Source: Brachionus manjavacas (lineage: Eukaryota; Rotifera; Eurotatoria; Ploima; Brachionidae). Taken from it: a DNA stretch of 64,000 nt. Shown piece by piece: positions 35,891 to 47,467 of this stretch (positions are counted from its first letter, which is position 1; every line of letters begins with the position of its first letter). The notes under the pieces were generated by a model. That model did not search any database, had not been told where the DNA came from, and saw nothing but the letters and a program-made list of their open reading frames with translations. Where the stretch lies: positions 1,409,501 to 1,473,500 of the forward strand of contig JAHQIY010000005.1 in the NCBI GenBank assembly GCA_019054805.1. The letters run 5' to 3'. The translations under genes and the position numbers were made by a program.

Positions 35891-37342
35891 AGATTTATAT
35901 TTTTAGATTCTTAAAACAATCTAAATTTACATTCTTAAAGTAAAAATTAAAAAAAAAATATCAAGAAAGTTTTTGTCATAATTTTAGACCACTAGCTATT
36001 TTTTTTATTTGGATTCAAATTATCAAAAAGTACAATCAAAAAAAATAAAAAACTTATTTTTTTTAAAAAGAAGAGTTGCTTAAAATTCACAAGTCTTAAG
36101 TCAACTCAAAGGCTGGCTTGAACATTAATTTCAGTGAGTATGCTTAAAATAGGGCGCCAAAATAATTAACAAGAACGACCATTCATCAGTCATGATTGCG
36201 GCCTCATAAATTTTTTGCAGTTTAAGGGAGTTATTTTGGCGGTAAAGTTTTAGACAAAGCTAAAATTAAAGTCCAGGTCCGCAATCTAAAAAATTATTTT
36301 AAGTTCGGACTTTAACTTGACATAAAACTTATGACTTTTTAATAATTAGATTAAAAAGAAGAAAATTTCCTTGTTACTTTAATTACAATTTTGGTGTAAA
36401 TAAAAAATAAACGTTGAGTTGAATGATATTAATTTGAATTGCTAAAAGTAGATTGTATTTCTTTATTTTGAACTTATTACCTTTCAAGACAACGTATAAT
36501 GATTTAATTATTGTCTTCTAAACGGGAGAGCTTGCTTGTCGATAATTTAACTGTATCTTGAAAAGAAAAGATCGGATAATTAAGAAACTGTGGCACCTAT
36601 CAATAAAAAATAGTAACCGCTATCAATCCCATAAGCAAATTAGCGTACAGCATTATTCAATTAAACATTTTATCAATTAAGTAATTAGGAATGGTTCTTG
36701 AGAAAAATCTAAAAATCACATGTTTTTTGATACATCGCTAATAGCTCTATCTTTTCGACATTTCAAATTATTATTTTTTTATTATTAAATATATAATTGA
36801 GGGGACATTTCAAATTTTTAACTTGATTATTATTCGTCGTTTAAAAACTTATTTCTCACGACTTTATTGTCATGCTTGATTGATGAGACTTTTTAGTTAA
36901 GTCTAATGCTCAAATCTAAAAGTAACTTAAGAAATAACAATTAATATGCGAGGGTATTTTTATTTTTAATTTTTAAAATAGGAGATATGTAAATTTTTTT
37001 CATTTATCGGCACAATTAATAAACAAATAAAATAATAAAAAAAAATAATAGAGAATTTATAAAGAAATTACCATATATCTAAAACTTTTTGACTGTTAGA
37101 ACAGAGAATATAGAGAAAAAACAAAGATTTTTTTTTATCTCTAAAACATCTCTATTGTTTCTTCAAAATAGGCCAAATTTTAGAGATTTTATTAAGAATC
37201 TTTAAAGATACTACAAAAAATCTCTATTAAATGTTTGACTGGGTGGTCTAAAATTATGACAAAAAGTTTTCTTGATATTTTTTTAATTTTTACTTTAAGA
37301 ATGTAAATTTAGATTGTTATAAGAATCTAAAAATATAAATCT
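35891..37342. repeat. Interval bounded by ~100 bp inverted repeats (between ferritin-like copy 1 and mannanase B)
   Basis: Left repeat 35891-35992 begins AGATTTATATTTTTAGATTC and ends TTTTAGACCAC. Right repeat 37243-37342 is its inverted copy. One end abuts the 5' flank of the ferritin-like gene, the other lies within about 8 bp of the mannanase stop codon. The mirror interval is 49695-51269. The interior has no ORF but includes a smaller fold-back (GGCGCCAAAATAA ... TTATTTTGGCGGT, about 36151-36243). It may be a non-autonomous transposon or simply the segment joining two duplicated genes. Confidence 0.6.
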
Positions 37343-37349
37343 AGCTAAT

Positions 37350-38557
37350 TTATGTCATGAAAGCTCCTTTGACACTTGTCGCTTGAATTCCAACGCCTGG
37401 AGTTGCGAAGAGTCGTTTACCCCATTCGGTCAAATCATTAATGCTAGATTTCAACCATGTATATTCTTGACTTTGATCTCCACTAACCATATTCAATGGG
37501 GTTAGACTTTGTCCACAATCGTTACCATTGCCGGCCCATGACCAACCTAAGTAGCCGATTCTCTTGTCTCTGGCCAAAGTCATTAATTTGGTGTAATCGA
37601 TGTTAACCCATGAGCATGATGGGTGTTCTGGATGCTTATCAGCAAATTCACCAAATATCCAGGCCAGTCCGGTGTTGTATAATTTGTTGACATAGGTATC
37701 CATATTGTATCGGCCTCCAATTTTCCAGTCCGCATAAGCATGAATAGAGAAAACAACATTTCCATTTTGATGATTATTTCTGTCATGATTTACCAATGAT
37801 TGACCATGAGAAATAATAGCAGTTGGATCTTGAGCATAAGCGGGAGCGTCAACCACCAAAACACCTTTCCATCCTTTATTTCTGATAATGCTGATTGCGT
37901 TCTTGTAAGCATCGTGCCACACTTGGGCTGAAGTACCAAATGGACTCTTTTAAGAGAAAAAATAGCTCATTTTCAAAATTCAAGATTAAAACTAAATTTT
38001 ACCCATTCGTTGGCAATGTTGATCATTAAAAATCTGTGATACCGCTGAAATACATAGAGATGATCGGCAAACCATTGAGCCAATCTGCTAACTTGAGATG
38101 GATCAGAACTGCCTGTGGCATCATGTAATTGAACAATAACAGCCAATTTATTTTTGATTGCAACTTTGATAGCATTTTCTAGATCATTTATTGTAAGACC
38201 ACCGGACAAAGAAATCCTCCATTGAATGCGAACTGAATTGGCGCCCAAAGCTGAAATTACTTTCAAGCTCTTTTGGGCATAGAACCTGCTGTAGTTGTCC
38301 CAGTCGGCATTGGCACTGTTGACTCCTCTGATTAGAAATTCTTTTCCGTCGCAGTCTCTAATCTGACGACCATAAACAGAGAAACCATAGTTAAATCTTT
38401 CACATCTCCAAAAGGCGTCATTATAGAAAGAGCAAGTAAGACCAGAAGCACAAGTCATGTCTCCAGTGTAGCCACTTCCACCACATTGCTTCCATTCTTG
38501 GACAACAGCGCTTGACAATTGAATCAACACAATTAAAGCAATAATCAATTTTAGCAT
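37350..38557 (-). CDS. Secreted GH5 beta-mannanase with CBM1, copy B (intact)
   Basis: Exons 38557-38003 and 37946-37350; the 55-bp intron (GTAAAA...TTAAAAG) falls right after the NEW motif; 383 aa. Signal peptide about 1-18 (MLKLIIALIVLIQLSSA), then a fungal-type CBM1 (about 20-53: Cys25, 36, 42, 52; aromatic Tyr30, Trp50), then a GH5 barrel. Catalytic acid/base Glu184 (NIANEW), nucleophile Glu285 (WIFGEFAD), supporting SIHAYADW. The spacing and motifs HDATGSSD, NIANEW, SIHAY, FGEF and GWSWAGNG match bacterial subfamily-8 mannan endo-1,4-beta-mannosidases rather than classical cellulases, so mannan is the likely substrate. TATAAATTGG lies about 60 bp upstream of the ATG. No animal-type relative is known to me; horizontal origin is inferred, and the intron shows it is now in a eukaryotic genome. 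Its protein is identical to copy D. Confidence 0.9.
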
Positions 38558-39129
38558 TTTTTTTGCACTTTATTTTGAAAATTGATGCTTTTCCAACTAA
38601 TCTACGATCCAATTTATAGCCTAATATGAATAAATAAAAGAAATAGATCAGAAGTTTAAAATCCTTAACCAAATAGTGCAACTTAATCTTGCATATTTTG
38701 ATTTTTGTCGATATTGACAATGAACTTCACATGTTTAGGAATATTTTTTAACTTCTTACCTTACATTTTAGTAATTTTCGACTTTTTTTCTACTGTAGAC
38801 ATAGTCAACATTTGAATATCAAATAATAAGTAGTTTATTTTTTTTTAAACAAAAACTAATTCTTGTTTTGAGATTTAAATTTTTCATTTTGGCTATTTAT
38901 TTTAAATTTTAAAATGAAATGTATTGAAAAAAGTAAATTATTTTCTGAAGAAAAATATTATTCAAATATTTTATTATGGTTTTGAAATTTAACTTTTTTT
39001 GAATAAATATTCCTATCTTTGAAATTCCTGGATTTGTTTATGAAATTTTGTTTTTAAAGTGTAGTTTAATTCGAGAAACTAAAAGAATTCAACAAAGAAA
39101 AACAAATGATTTTTTGAGATACTTCATAA

Positions 39130-39381
39130 AATTTAAACCACCAAAACCAACATTTAAAAAGCTCGTGCCAACATCGAACCAAGGAGACAAGTCTGAGCAG
39201 CACAGCCTGCCAATTAAGCTCAGTGGCAAGCTCTTTTCTCGACTCGCTGACCAACATCGGTAAACTTGATCACTCAAAGCTAATTCCAAATGGCATCCAG
39301 CAAGTAAAACTCTGCTCTTCAGGTGCTCTATGTAAGAATGCGCGGATCTTCATGACCAAGCTGTTTGAGCGGTGTGTGTAA
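39130..39381 (+). other. Coding-like patch in left arm (83 codons, no start)
   Basis: A frame without ATG at its head, open from 39130 to TAA at 39379-39381, in a stretch clearly richer in GC than its surroundings. It reads SSVASSFLDSLTNIGKLDHS, KLIPNGIQQVKLCSSGALCK and NARIFMTKLFERCV. I do not recognise it. It resembles a piece of a captured host gene. An overlapping ATG-started frame (39048-39263) covers part of the same stretch. The mirror copy lies at about 47657-47909 on the minus strand. Confidence 0.35.
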
Positions 39382-39571
39382 AGATTGTGCTTAGAAAGAC
39401 CTGATACATTGGATAAAAACCATTAGAAAATATTAAAAGGAAGACTAAAGAGAAAACAGATAAAAAAAATTTAATTTTTTTCTAATAAAATTAAGTTACA
39501 CTCATAACGCAGATATTTTATTGTTGTATTTTCTTATTGAAGCCATTCTCGATCAGAAGGATCAGAGCTGA

Positions 39572-39723
39572 TTCACGATTTGTCAAGCGCTGTTGTCAAA
39601 GAATGGAAGCAATGTGGTGGAAGTGGCTACACTGGAGACATGACTTGTGCTTCTGGTATTATTTGCTCTTTCTATAATGACGCCTTTTGGAGATGTGAAA
39701 GATTTAACAATGGTTTCTCTGTT
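39572..39723 (+). pseudogene. Captured CBM1 mini-fragment of the mannanase, left arm
   Basis: Encodes LSSAVVKEWKQCGG..GYTG, a complete CBM1 with its four cysteines, and ERFNNGFSVDQS before a stop: residues about 14-61 of the mannanase with a few substitutions (Gln to Lys, Leu-Thr to Ile-Ile, Tyr to Asn). The fragment is bounded by the same 12-bp direct repeat GATCAGAGCTGA at 39560-39571 and 39724-39735. It has no signal peptide and no GH5 domain. Mirror copy at 47316-47467. Confidence 0.75.
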
Positions 39724-40192
39724 GATCAGAGCTGAAGGTAGTAAGCTTTTTGTATTTGATATTTATTCATTTAATAAAAATGAAATTGAAAAATCATTCA
39801 AAATAAACTGGCAAAGTAATTCAGTAATTAATTTTAGAAAAATTTGAAATTTTTGAATGAGTGATCGATCCTTCTTATTTAGCACAGTTTTTTTGTGTTT
39901 TTTTTTTTTTGTAAAAATCTTGTGTAAATTAGAAACAGAGTTTTTTATTTTTTTTGATTGTACTTTTTGATAATTTGAATCCAAATAATAATAATAGCTA
40001 GTGGTCTAAAATTATGACAAAAACTTTCTGGATATTTTTTTTTAATTTTTACTTTAAGAATGTAAATTTAGATTGTTTTAAGAATCTAAAAATATAAATC
40101 TATTCACAAATATATATTTTAAAAATAGAAATATTTTAAAATTTTTGTTTAAATAGTTTAGATTCTTAAAAATTCTAAATCCAAACTAAAAA

Positions 40193-40762
40193 ATGTCTCA
40201 AGCCAAAACTTTAAACAACGAAACCGAAGAAAAAATTGAACCATTTTTTCAATTATCTCAAATACTTTAGCGATAAATGCACCACATTATCGTCTATCAG
40301 TCATTTTCACTATGGAGACAAATATGGTTTGTGTGATTTTTTCAATTGGTGTGCCCAAGATTTAAATAAGATGAGCGAAAAAGTCATAGATTATATAAAA
40401 CAAAGAAATGGTCAAGTTAATATGATAGAATTGATTGCGAGCAAATTTGATGTTGAAACAGAGAAAAAAATCGACCTGCATTCATTGACTCCCTATGAAT
40501 TGGTCGATTACCTTCATCAAGAAGATACACACTACAATGATTTGCTTAATGATTTGATTCGGTTTGCTGAAAAACATCATGATGAAGAATTGAAGCAATT
40601 TTTTTCCAGCTACAAAAATGAGCTGACTAATTGGAACAAAAAATTGATGATTCATTGCTCACTATAAGAAAATCTACGACTTCGTCAAAATTAACCGAAG
40701 ATGATTTGCACAATGTATTTCAAATCCAATTTGATAAAATCAAAAATTTCAGAGAAATTTAA
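40193..40762 (+). pseudogene. Ferritin-like copy 2 (two frameshifts)
   Basis: Full-length homologue of the 189-aa gene. One extra A in the run after GAAGAA near 40235 and one missing A in the run near 40645 (AACAAAAAATTG instead of seven A) break the frame at both ends; the middle stays open (40236-40667). The two shifts compensate in length (570 bp) but the ends are out of frame. Both lie in A runs, so sequencing error is possible. Confidence 0.75.
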
Positions 40763-40923
40763 TTTTTATTTATCTAATTTTAACTAAAATGTTTGTTTTG
40801 AATTTTTTTCATAAATAAAATAAAATGAAAAAATTTTTTTTTTCTTTCTTTTTTTTGTTTAGTATCGCTAGGCCAAGAGCTCATGAATACGGTGGCTTTT
40901 AAGATCGCTCCGGTGAGTATGTA

Positions 40924-41079
40924 CCGTATTCCCTCGTTCAATTATGCTGCACCATAAGCTAAACTACCAGCTTTTGGACAATGCACCAAAGTATATCTCA
41001 CACATTCTAGAAAAATTTTAATTGTTTTAATTTGCACGTGTGAGCTTGTAGTGCAACATAATCGAACGAGGGAATACAG
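40924..41079. mobile_element. 156-bp mariner-type MITE, copy 2
   Basis: Same element as 34907-35062 in the opposite orientation, flanked by TA (40922-40923 and 41080-41081), about 160 bp beyond the end of ferritin-like copy 2. Ends CCGTATTCCCTCGTTCAATT and its inverted partner. Confidence 0.75.
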
Positions 41080-41599
41080 TAAGAAATGCTTTGCTGATTA
41101 ATTAATATTTTTTTTAATGACCATAAATCTTTTTTTTTTTCAAATTTCCAAACAAAAATCAATCTCATTCTATTTCACCAAAGAGTTGAAATTCAAATAT
41201 GAAAATGTTTGCAGTATTAAATTAAAATTATTTTTGAAACTGAAAAAAATATTTGAAACATCGCACTTTTTCAATTTTATTTCAACATTGGATTCATTTT
41301 GTAATTCAAATACAAAAAATTAAACCATATCTATATCATTTTTCAGATATAAAATAACTTTTTATAAATAAAATTTATTTTCAAAAAAAAAATTCATTTT
41401 TAATTTTAATTTTTCAAAATATTTAATGAATCAGGATTAAATTAGATTGAAGCGGCTGTACTGATTGTAGATTCATTCAAGATTGTACAAAAAGCCCTTT
41501 CACTTTTTGTTTTAAACGCTGAATGCTGATTGATACAATCTAATCTGATCTTGTTTATTTTGCACCTTGTAAAAATAAATTAGGTCGCCACGTCTTTTT

Positions 41600-42420
41600 C
41601 TGGTAGTAAGCTTTTTTAGCTTATGCTTTTTCAAATTTTCAAAATATTTTAAATCTTTGAAGTAATATATTCTCTTTTTCTGTCATAACTTCATACTTTT
41701 AAATATTAAAGTCCACTGGACTTTAAGTATGAATTTAGCTAGACTACTAATATCGTTCTGAATATGCTCCCTCATTTGGCCTATACTCGATTCATCAAAA
41801 TTGCAGTAAATTTTCCAGTCATCCGCATGTAATTGAAAAAAAATCGAAATATTAAAATTAAGAGACATTTTTGGGAAGCAATAATTATTAAAAGTATTTC
41901 TTTGATTTATTTGAAACAATTATTATATATTTTAGTAAATTAATTTTCAAAAATGTTTCAAAGATCCTTAAATTAATGTACCGTTTGATTATATGTACAT
42001 TTTAATATTATGAAATCTTTCTTTTAAATATTAAGAAAAGACCTATTCAAAAATTTTGAAATAACTCTTTAAAAGCAATCTTGACAAAATATTTAAAAGT
42101 GTAAATTATATTGCCTAAGTCTTTAGCCTGCGTTAAAATGTTGATAAATGAAGACGAGAAATTTAATTTTAGCAGCACCGGGTCAATAATTTGATTATAT
42201 GTCAGATAAATACTTTGAACATCTGCCATTTAAGTCTTTGGGTTAAGCTTCTTCGAAGCCATGGCAGTAAATTAGACTTTTTGTTGAGCCATTTGTTTGA
42301 TTCGGAATTGACGATGTATTGAGGTAGACTATTCCATTCATTAATTACTCGATTTGTTAAGAAATGATAACTTTGCATACAACTTTTCACATGTTCTCTA
42401 ACTATCCATTTGTCATGTCT
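41600..42420 (-). mobile_element. Shuffled LINE RT fragments
   Basis: 41850-41683 (minus) encodes LHADDWKIYCNFDESSIG and continues like an RT palm (ADD catalytic motif). 42390-42202 (minus) encodes FLTNRVINEWNSLPQYIVNS, the ORF2 C-terminus of the family also seen at 23441. On the minus strand the C-terminus lies 5' of the palm, so the order is scrambled and the two are separate remnants. Confidence 0.6.
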
Positions 42421-42555
42421 TCTTAAGCTATACTCATTTCAAGATTAATTAAGGCTATCATTTCCTACCTTCACTAATATATTTACAATTCGTCATCTAA
42501 TTAATATCTATTCTTTATCTAATAAATTTCCTTTTGAGTATAATTATATATATCT

Positions 42556-43320
42556 ACACTGATTTTATTTATTTGTTTTCTGTATCGAGCTAGGGCTCCT
42601 TCAGAATAAATTAAAAAAATCAAAATCAAAATCTAAAATAAAATTAAAGTTAATAAAATGGGACAAAAAAAATCAAAATAAAGAAAATAAGCTAAAAAAA
42701 ATAAAAATTAAAGTTTAGAAGACATAGACTGTTACATGTGGCAAATGTTTACATAGTTCAGGTTACAGGAAAAAAAGAGGAAATAGTAAGGTAGCAATTA
42801 CACAATAGAGTTGGGTATTCAATATATCTCGATTCGAAACCTTCTTGTATTCCTCCACCAGTCTTACGACCAATGGAATAGAATGAATCAGTCCTGTCCC
42901 AACCCAACATATCACTCACTCAACTCAAAAAGACGATTTGAGACTGTTAGTAATTTATGTTTATTAAAAGCTTCATGATGCACGATGTTGGAAGGAGTAT
43001 CATATTTTAACTTAAGAATAGATCTGACTGCTGTATTCTGAATTGCTTTTAGTTTTTTGATATTATTTTCTGAAAATGAATTCAAGCAAGGAAAAGAATA
43101 GTCTAAAATAGATCCAACTAAAGATTTATATAGATTTCCTAGTGTGTTTTGAATGAGACCCCATTTATAATTCGACAGTAATCTAATAATATTTAGCCTT
43201 TTGTTGCAGCGTTCTTTAATTTCGTCTACTAATATTTTTAAATTTAATTTAGAATCAAATTTTATACCTAGAAGCTTGATTTTTTTTTGGATCATTATTC
43301 TGTTTCCATAAATTTTTAAG
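42556..43320 (-). mobile_element. 5'-truncated LINE, ORF2 C-terminus and 3' end
   Basis: The frame 43295-42912 encodes the post-RT region (KLLGIKFDSKLN, GNLYKSLVGSILDYSFPC, KYDTPSNIVHHEAF, SNRLFELSE). The 3' end at about 42600-42556 is the reverse complement of GGAGCCCTAGCTCGATACAG and AAACAAATAAAT. Same family as 45233-46690 and 27935-28185. The palm domain is absent. Confidence 0.8.
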
Positions 43321-43675
43321 TTTAGATTATCACTCTCTTTTATGTACCCTAAAAAAGATTACTGAACACGACTTTTCAACTGATATCTTCATTTTCCATT
43401 TAATTAGCCATTATTCAAGTATAGATATGGTTTAATTTTTTGTATTTGAATTACAAAATGAATCCAATGTTGAAATAAAATTGAAAAAGTGCGATGTTTC
43501 AAATATTTTTTCAGTTTCAAAAATAATTTTAATTTAATACTGCAAACATTTTCATATTTGAATTTCAACTCTTTGGTGAAATAGAATGAGATTGATTTTT
43601 GTTTGGAAATTTGAAAAAAAAAAAAGATTTATGGTCATTAAAAAAAATATTAATTAATCAGCAAAGCATTTCATA

Positions 43676-43831
43676 CTGTATTCCCTCGTTCGATTATGTT
43701 GCACTACAAGCTCACACGTGCAAATTAAAACAATTAAAATTTTTCTAGAATGTGTGAGATATACTTTGGTGCATTGTCCAAAAGCTGGTAGTTTAGCTTA
43801 TGGTGCAGCATAATTGAACGAGGGAATACGG
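43676..43831. mobile_element. 156-bp mariner-type MITE, copy 3
   Basis: Same orientation and ends as copy 1, with TA on both sides. About 165 bp beyond the stop of ferritin-like copy 3. Confidence 0.75.
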
Positions 43832-43996
43832 TACATACTCACCGGAGCGATCTTAAAAGCCACCGTATTCTTGAGCTCTTGGCCTAGCGATACTAAACAA
43901 AAAAAAGAAAGAAAAAAAAAATTAATTTTTTCATTTTATTTTATTTATGAAAAAAATTCAAAACAAACATTTTAGTTAAAATTAGATAAATAAAAA

Positions 43997-44566
43997 TTAA
44001 ATTTCTCTGAAATTTTTGATTTTATCAAATTGGATTTGAAATACATTGTGCAAATCATCTTCGGTTAATTTTGACGAAGTCGTAGATTTTCTTATAGTGA
44101 GCAATGAATCATCAATTTTTTTGTTCCAATTAGTCAGCTCATTTTTGTAGCTGGAAAAAAATTGCTTCAATTCTTCATCATGATGTTTTTCAGCAAACCG
44201 AATCAAATCATTAAGCAAATCATTGTAGTGTGTATCTTCTTGATGAAGGTAATCGACCAATTCATAGGGAGTCAATGAATGCAGGTCGATTTTTTTCTCT
44301 GTTTCAACATCAAATTTGCTCGCAATCAATTCTATCATATTAACTTGACCATTTCTTTGTTTTATATAATCTATGACTTTTTCGCTCATCTTATTTAAAT
44401 CTTGGGCACACCAATTGAAAAAATCACACAAACCATATTTGTCTCCATAGTGAAAATGACTGATAGACGATAATGTGGTGCATTTATCGCTAAAGTATTT
44501 GAGATAATTGAAAAAATGGTTCAATTTTTCTTCGGTTTCGTTGTTTAAAGTTTTGGCTTGAGACAT
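43997..44566 (-). CDS. Ferritin-like protein, copy 3 (intact, 189 aa)
   Basis: ATG at 44566, single exon, 189 aa; same protein as copy 1 with a few substitutions (Ile78 for Lys, Thr/Glu in VETEKK). Predicted four-helix ferritin-like fold with most ferroxidase ligands replaced. The 5' flank carries the shared AT-rich leader ending ATTCTAAATCCAAACTAAAAA before ATG on this strand, identical in all copies, so regulation is presumably shared. It is the inverted partner of the frameshifted copy 2, about 3.2 kb away. With copy 1 it is one of two copies that can make full-length protein. Confidence 0.75.
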   Translation of the reverse strand: MSQAKTLNNETEEKLNHFFNYLKYFSDKCTTLSSISHFHYGDKYGLCDFFNWCAQDLNKMSEKVIDYIKQRNGQVNMIELIASKFDVETEKKIDLHSLTPYELVDYLHQEDTHYNDLLNDLIRFAEKHHDEELKQFFSSYKNELTNWNKKIDDSLLTIRKSTTSSKLTEDDLHNVFQIQFDKIKNFREI

Positions 44567-45232
44567 TTTTTAGTTTGGATTTAGAATTTTTAAGAATCTA
44601 AACTATTTAAACAAAAATTTTAAAATATTTCTATTTTTAAAATATATATTTGTGAATAGATTTATATTTTTAGATTCTTAAAACAATCTAAATTTACATT
44701 CTTAAAGTAAAAATTAAAAAAAAATATCCAGAAAGTTTTTGTCATAATTTTAGACCACTAGCTATTATTATTATTTGGATTCAAATTATCAAAAAGTACA
44801 ATCAAAAAAAATAAAAAACTTATTTTTTTTAAAAAGAATTTTTTTTAAAACTTATTTTGCTTAAAATTCACAAGTCTTAAGTCAACTCAAAGGCTGGCTT
44901 GGACATTAATTTCAGTGAGTATGCTTTAAATAGGGCGCCAAAATAATTAACAAGAACGACCATTAATTAACATAAAAAAAAGTAACCGCTATCAATCCCA
45001 TAAGCAAATTAGCGTACAGCATTATTCAATTAAACATTTTATCAATTAAGTAATTAGGAATGGTTCTTGAGAAAAATCTAAAAACACATGTTTTTTGATA
45101 CATCGCTAATAGCTCTATCTTTTCGACATTTCAAATAATTATTTTTTTATTATTAAATATATAATTGAGGGGACATTTCAAATTTTTAACTTGATTATTA
45201 TTCGTCGTTTAAAAACTTATTTCTCACGACTT

Positions 45233-46690
45233 AACTACATCTTGGGTGGTGATCTAAACGCTAGAACAAAGCAAATAGGCTGCGTTGGGGAAAATGAAAA
45301 TGGCATAATGTTGGAAAGAATAATCAATGAGTTAGACTTTTCAGTAATCAATGATAAGCGTCCTACTTTCAATATTTTTAATAAGAATTACTTTGAAATT
45401 CTTGACCTTTTTTTTAGTTTCATCTTCTTTAATTGACAAAATAACCGACTTTAGTGTCTTAAATAGTCAAGACATGACTAGTGACCATTTTCCAATCGAA
45501 GCATCGATTTATATGGGCTATCTAGTAGAAAACAAATCAGCAGCTAAAAGGTTTAACTATAAGAAAGCAAACTGGCAATTATTCAGCGAGATTTTAAATT
45601 CTCAAATAGTGAATATCACTGAAAGTTCCCTCACAATAGACCAACTAAATGATAAAATTACAGAAAAAATTATTTCTGCTTCACATAAAAGCATTCCATA
45701 TCTTTCTAAGAAAATCTACAAAACGAGTCTTCCACCGAACATTGTTAATTTGATCAAAGAACGTAGGAGAGTAAGAAGAAACTTCCAGAAAACTCGCTGT
45801 CAAAAGGTAAAGCAAAAATTTAATCAACTTACATCTGAGTTAAAGGCCTCTTTAAAAAAATTTTGGAATCAAAATTGGTTTGATTTTATTGAGAAGATGG
45901 GAAAAAACCCACTGACAAGTAGCCAAAAAGAAATCAAATTTCTTAGTATTAAATTTGATTCTAAGTTAAATTTTAATATACTGGTAGACGAAATTAAAGA
46001 ACGCTGCAATAACAGGCTAAATATTATTAAGATATTGTCAAACAAAAAATGGGGTCTTAATCAAAACACACTAGGAAATCTTTATAAATCCTTAGTCGGA
46101 TCAATTTTAGATTATTCTTTTCCTTGCTTAAATTCATTTTCAGAAAATAATATCAAAAAACTGCAAGCAATTCAGAATACAGCAGTCAGATCTATTCTTA
46201 AGTTAAAATATGATACTCCCTCCAACATCGTGCATCATGAAGCTTTTAATAAACTAAAATTACCAACAGTCTCGAATCGTCTTTTTGAGTTGAGTGAGAA
46301 ATATGTTGGGACAGGACTGAGTCATTATATTCCATTGGTTATAAGACTGGTGAAGGAATACAAAGAAGGTTTCGAATCAAGATATATTGAATACCCAACT
46401 CCATTGTGTAATTGCTACCTTACTATTTCTTCTTTTTTTCTGAAACTTGAACTATTTAAACATGTGCAACATGTAACAATCTAATCCTATTTATCTCTTT
46501 TCAACTTTCATTTTTTTAGCTTATTTACTTTATTCCAATTTTTTTTTTTATCTCATTTTATTAACTTTAATTTTATTTTTATTTAATTTTATTTTTATTT
46601 TATTTTTATTTTATTTTTTTTTTTTTTTTATTTTTTTTTTAACTTACTCTGAAGGAGCTCTAGCTCGGTACAGAAAACAAACAAAACAAA
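45233..46690 (+). mobile_element. Jockey/CR1-type LINE, endonuclease plus C-terminus, RT palm deleted
   Basis: Frame 1 (to about 45430) holds the end of the apurinic endonuclease (YILGGDLNAR, NELDFSVIND). After a one-base shift in a T run near 45410, frame 2 (to 46484) continues LVSSSLIDKI and TSDHFPIEAS (catalytic SDH), then a linker, and then jumps at PLTSSQKEIKF straight to the post-RT region (KFDSKLNFNILVDEI, YKSLVGSILDYSFP). The whole reverse transcriptase palm is missing, so it is non-autonomous. The 3' end is CTGAAGGAGCTCTAGCTCGG then ACAGAAAACAAACAAAAC. The left flank matches mannanase-B flank (36600-36850) while the right flank is ferritin-like copy 4, so the ends are not an ordinary insertion site. 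Confidence 0.8.
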
Positions 46691-46693
46691 AAA

Positions 46694-46847
46694 AATTGAA
46701 AAAATCACATAAACCATATTTGTCTCCATAGTGAAAATGACTGATAGACGATAATGTGGTGCATTTATCGCTAAAGTATTTGAGATAATTGAAAAAATGG
46801 TTCAATTTTTCTTCGGTTTCGTTGTTTAAAGTTTTGGCTTGAGACAT
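46694..46847 (-). pseudogene. Ferritin-like copy 4 (5' fragment, about 51 codons)
   Basis: ATG at 46847; identical to copies 1 and 3 for MSQAKTLNNETEEKLNHFFN through YGLCDFFN, then cut by the LINE 3' end at about 46694. The leader upstream of ATG is intact. Helices B (second half), C and D are lost. Confidence 0.85.
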
Positions 46848-47315
46848 TTTTTAGTTTGGATTTAGAATTTTTAAGAATCTAAACTATTTAAACAAAAATT
46901 TTAAAATATTTCTATTTTTAAAATATATATTTGTGAATAGATTTATATTTTTAGATTCTTAAAACAATCTAAATTTACATTCTTAAAGTAAAAATTAAAA
47001 AAAAATATCCAGAAAGTTTTTGTCATAATTTTAGACCACTAGCTATTATTATTATTTGGATTCAAATTATCAAAAAGTACAATCAAAAAAATAAAAAACT
47101 CTGTTTCTAATTTACACAAGATTTTTACAAAAAAAAAAAAACACAAAAAAACTGTGCTAAATAAGAAGGATCGATCACTCATTCAAAAATTTCAAATTTT
47201 TCTAAAATTAATTACTGAATTACTTTGCCAGTTTATTTTGAATGATTTTTCAATTTCATTTTTATTAAATGAATAAATATCAAATACAAAAAGCTTACTA
47301 CCTTCAGCTCTGATC

Positions 47316-47467
47316 AACAGAGAAACCATTGTTAAATCTTTCACATCTCCAAAAGGCGTCATTATAGAAAGAGCAAATAATACCAGAAGCACAAGTCATG
47401 TCTCCAGTGTAGCCACTTCCACCACATTGCTTCCATTCTTTGACAACAGCGCTTGACAAATCGTGAA
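47316..47467 (-). pseudogene. Captured CBM1 mini-fragment, right arm (mirror of 39572-39723)
   Basis: Same sequence as the left-arm fragment in inverted orientation, again between 12-bp repeats (47304-47315 and 47468-47479, TCAGCTCTGATC on the plus strand). It carries the same substitutions relative to the full gene, so the capture preceded the palindromic duplication. Confidence 0.75.

Noticed and set aside
37350..38557. Calling the GH5 enzyme a cellulase because of the CBM1
   Set aside because: The active-site context (HDATG, NIANEW, SIHAY, GEF, GWSWAGNG) fits mannanase subfamily 8 better; CBM1 only shows cellulose binding.
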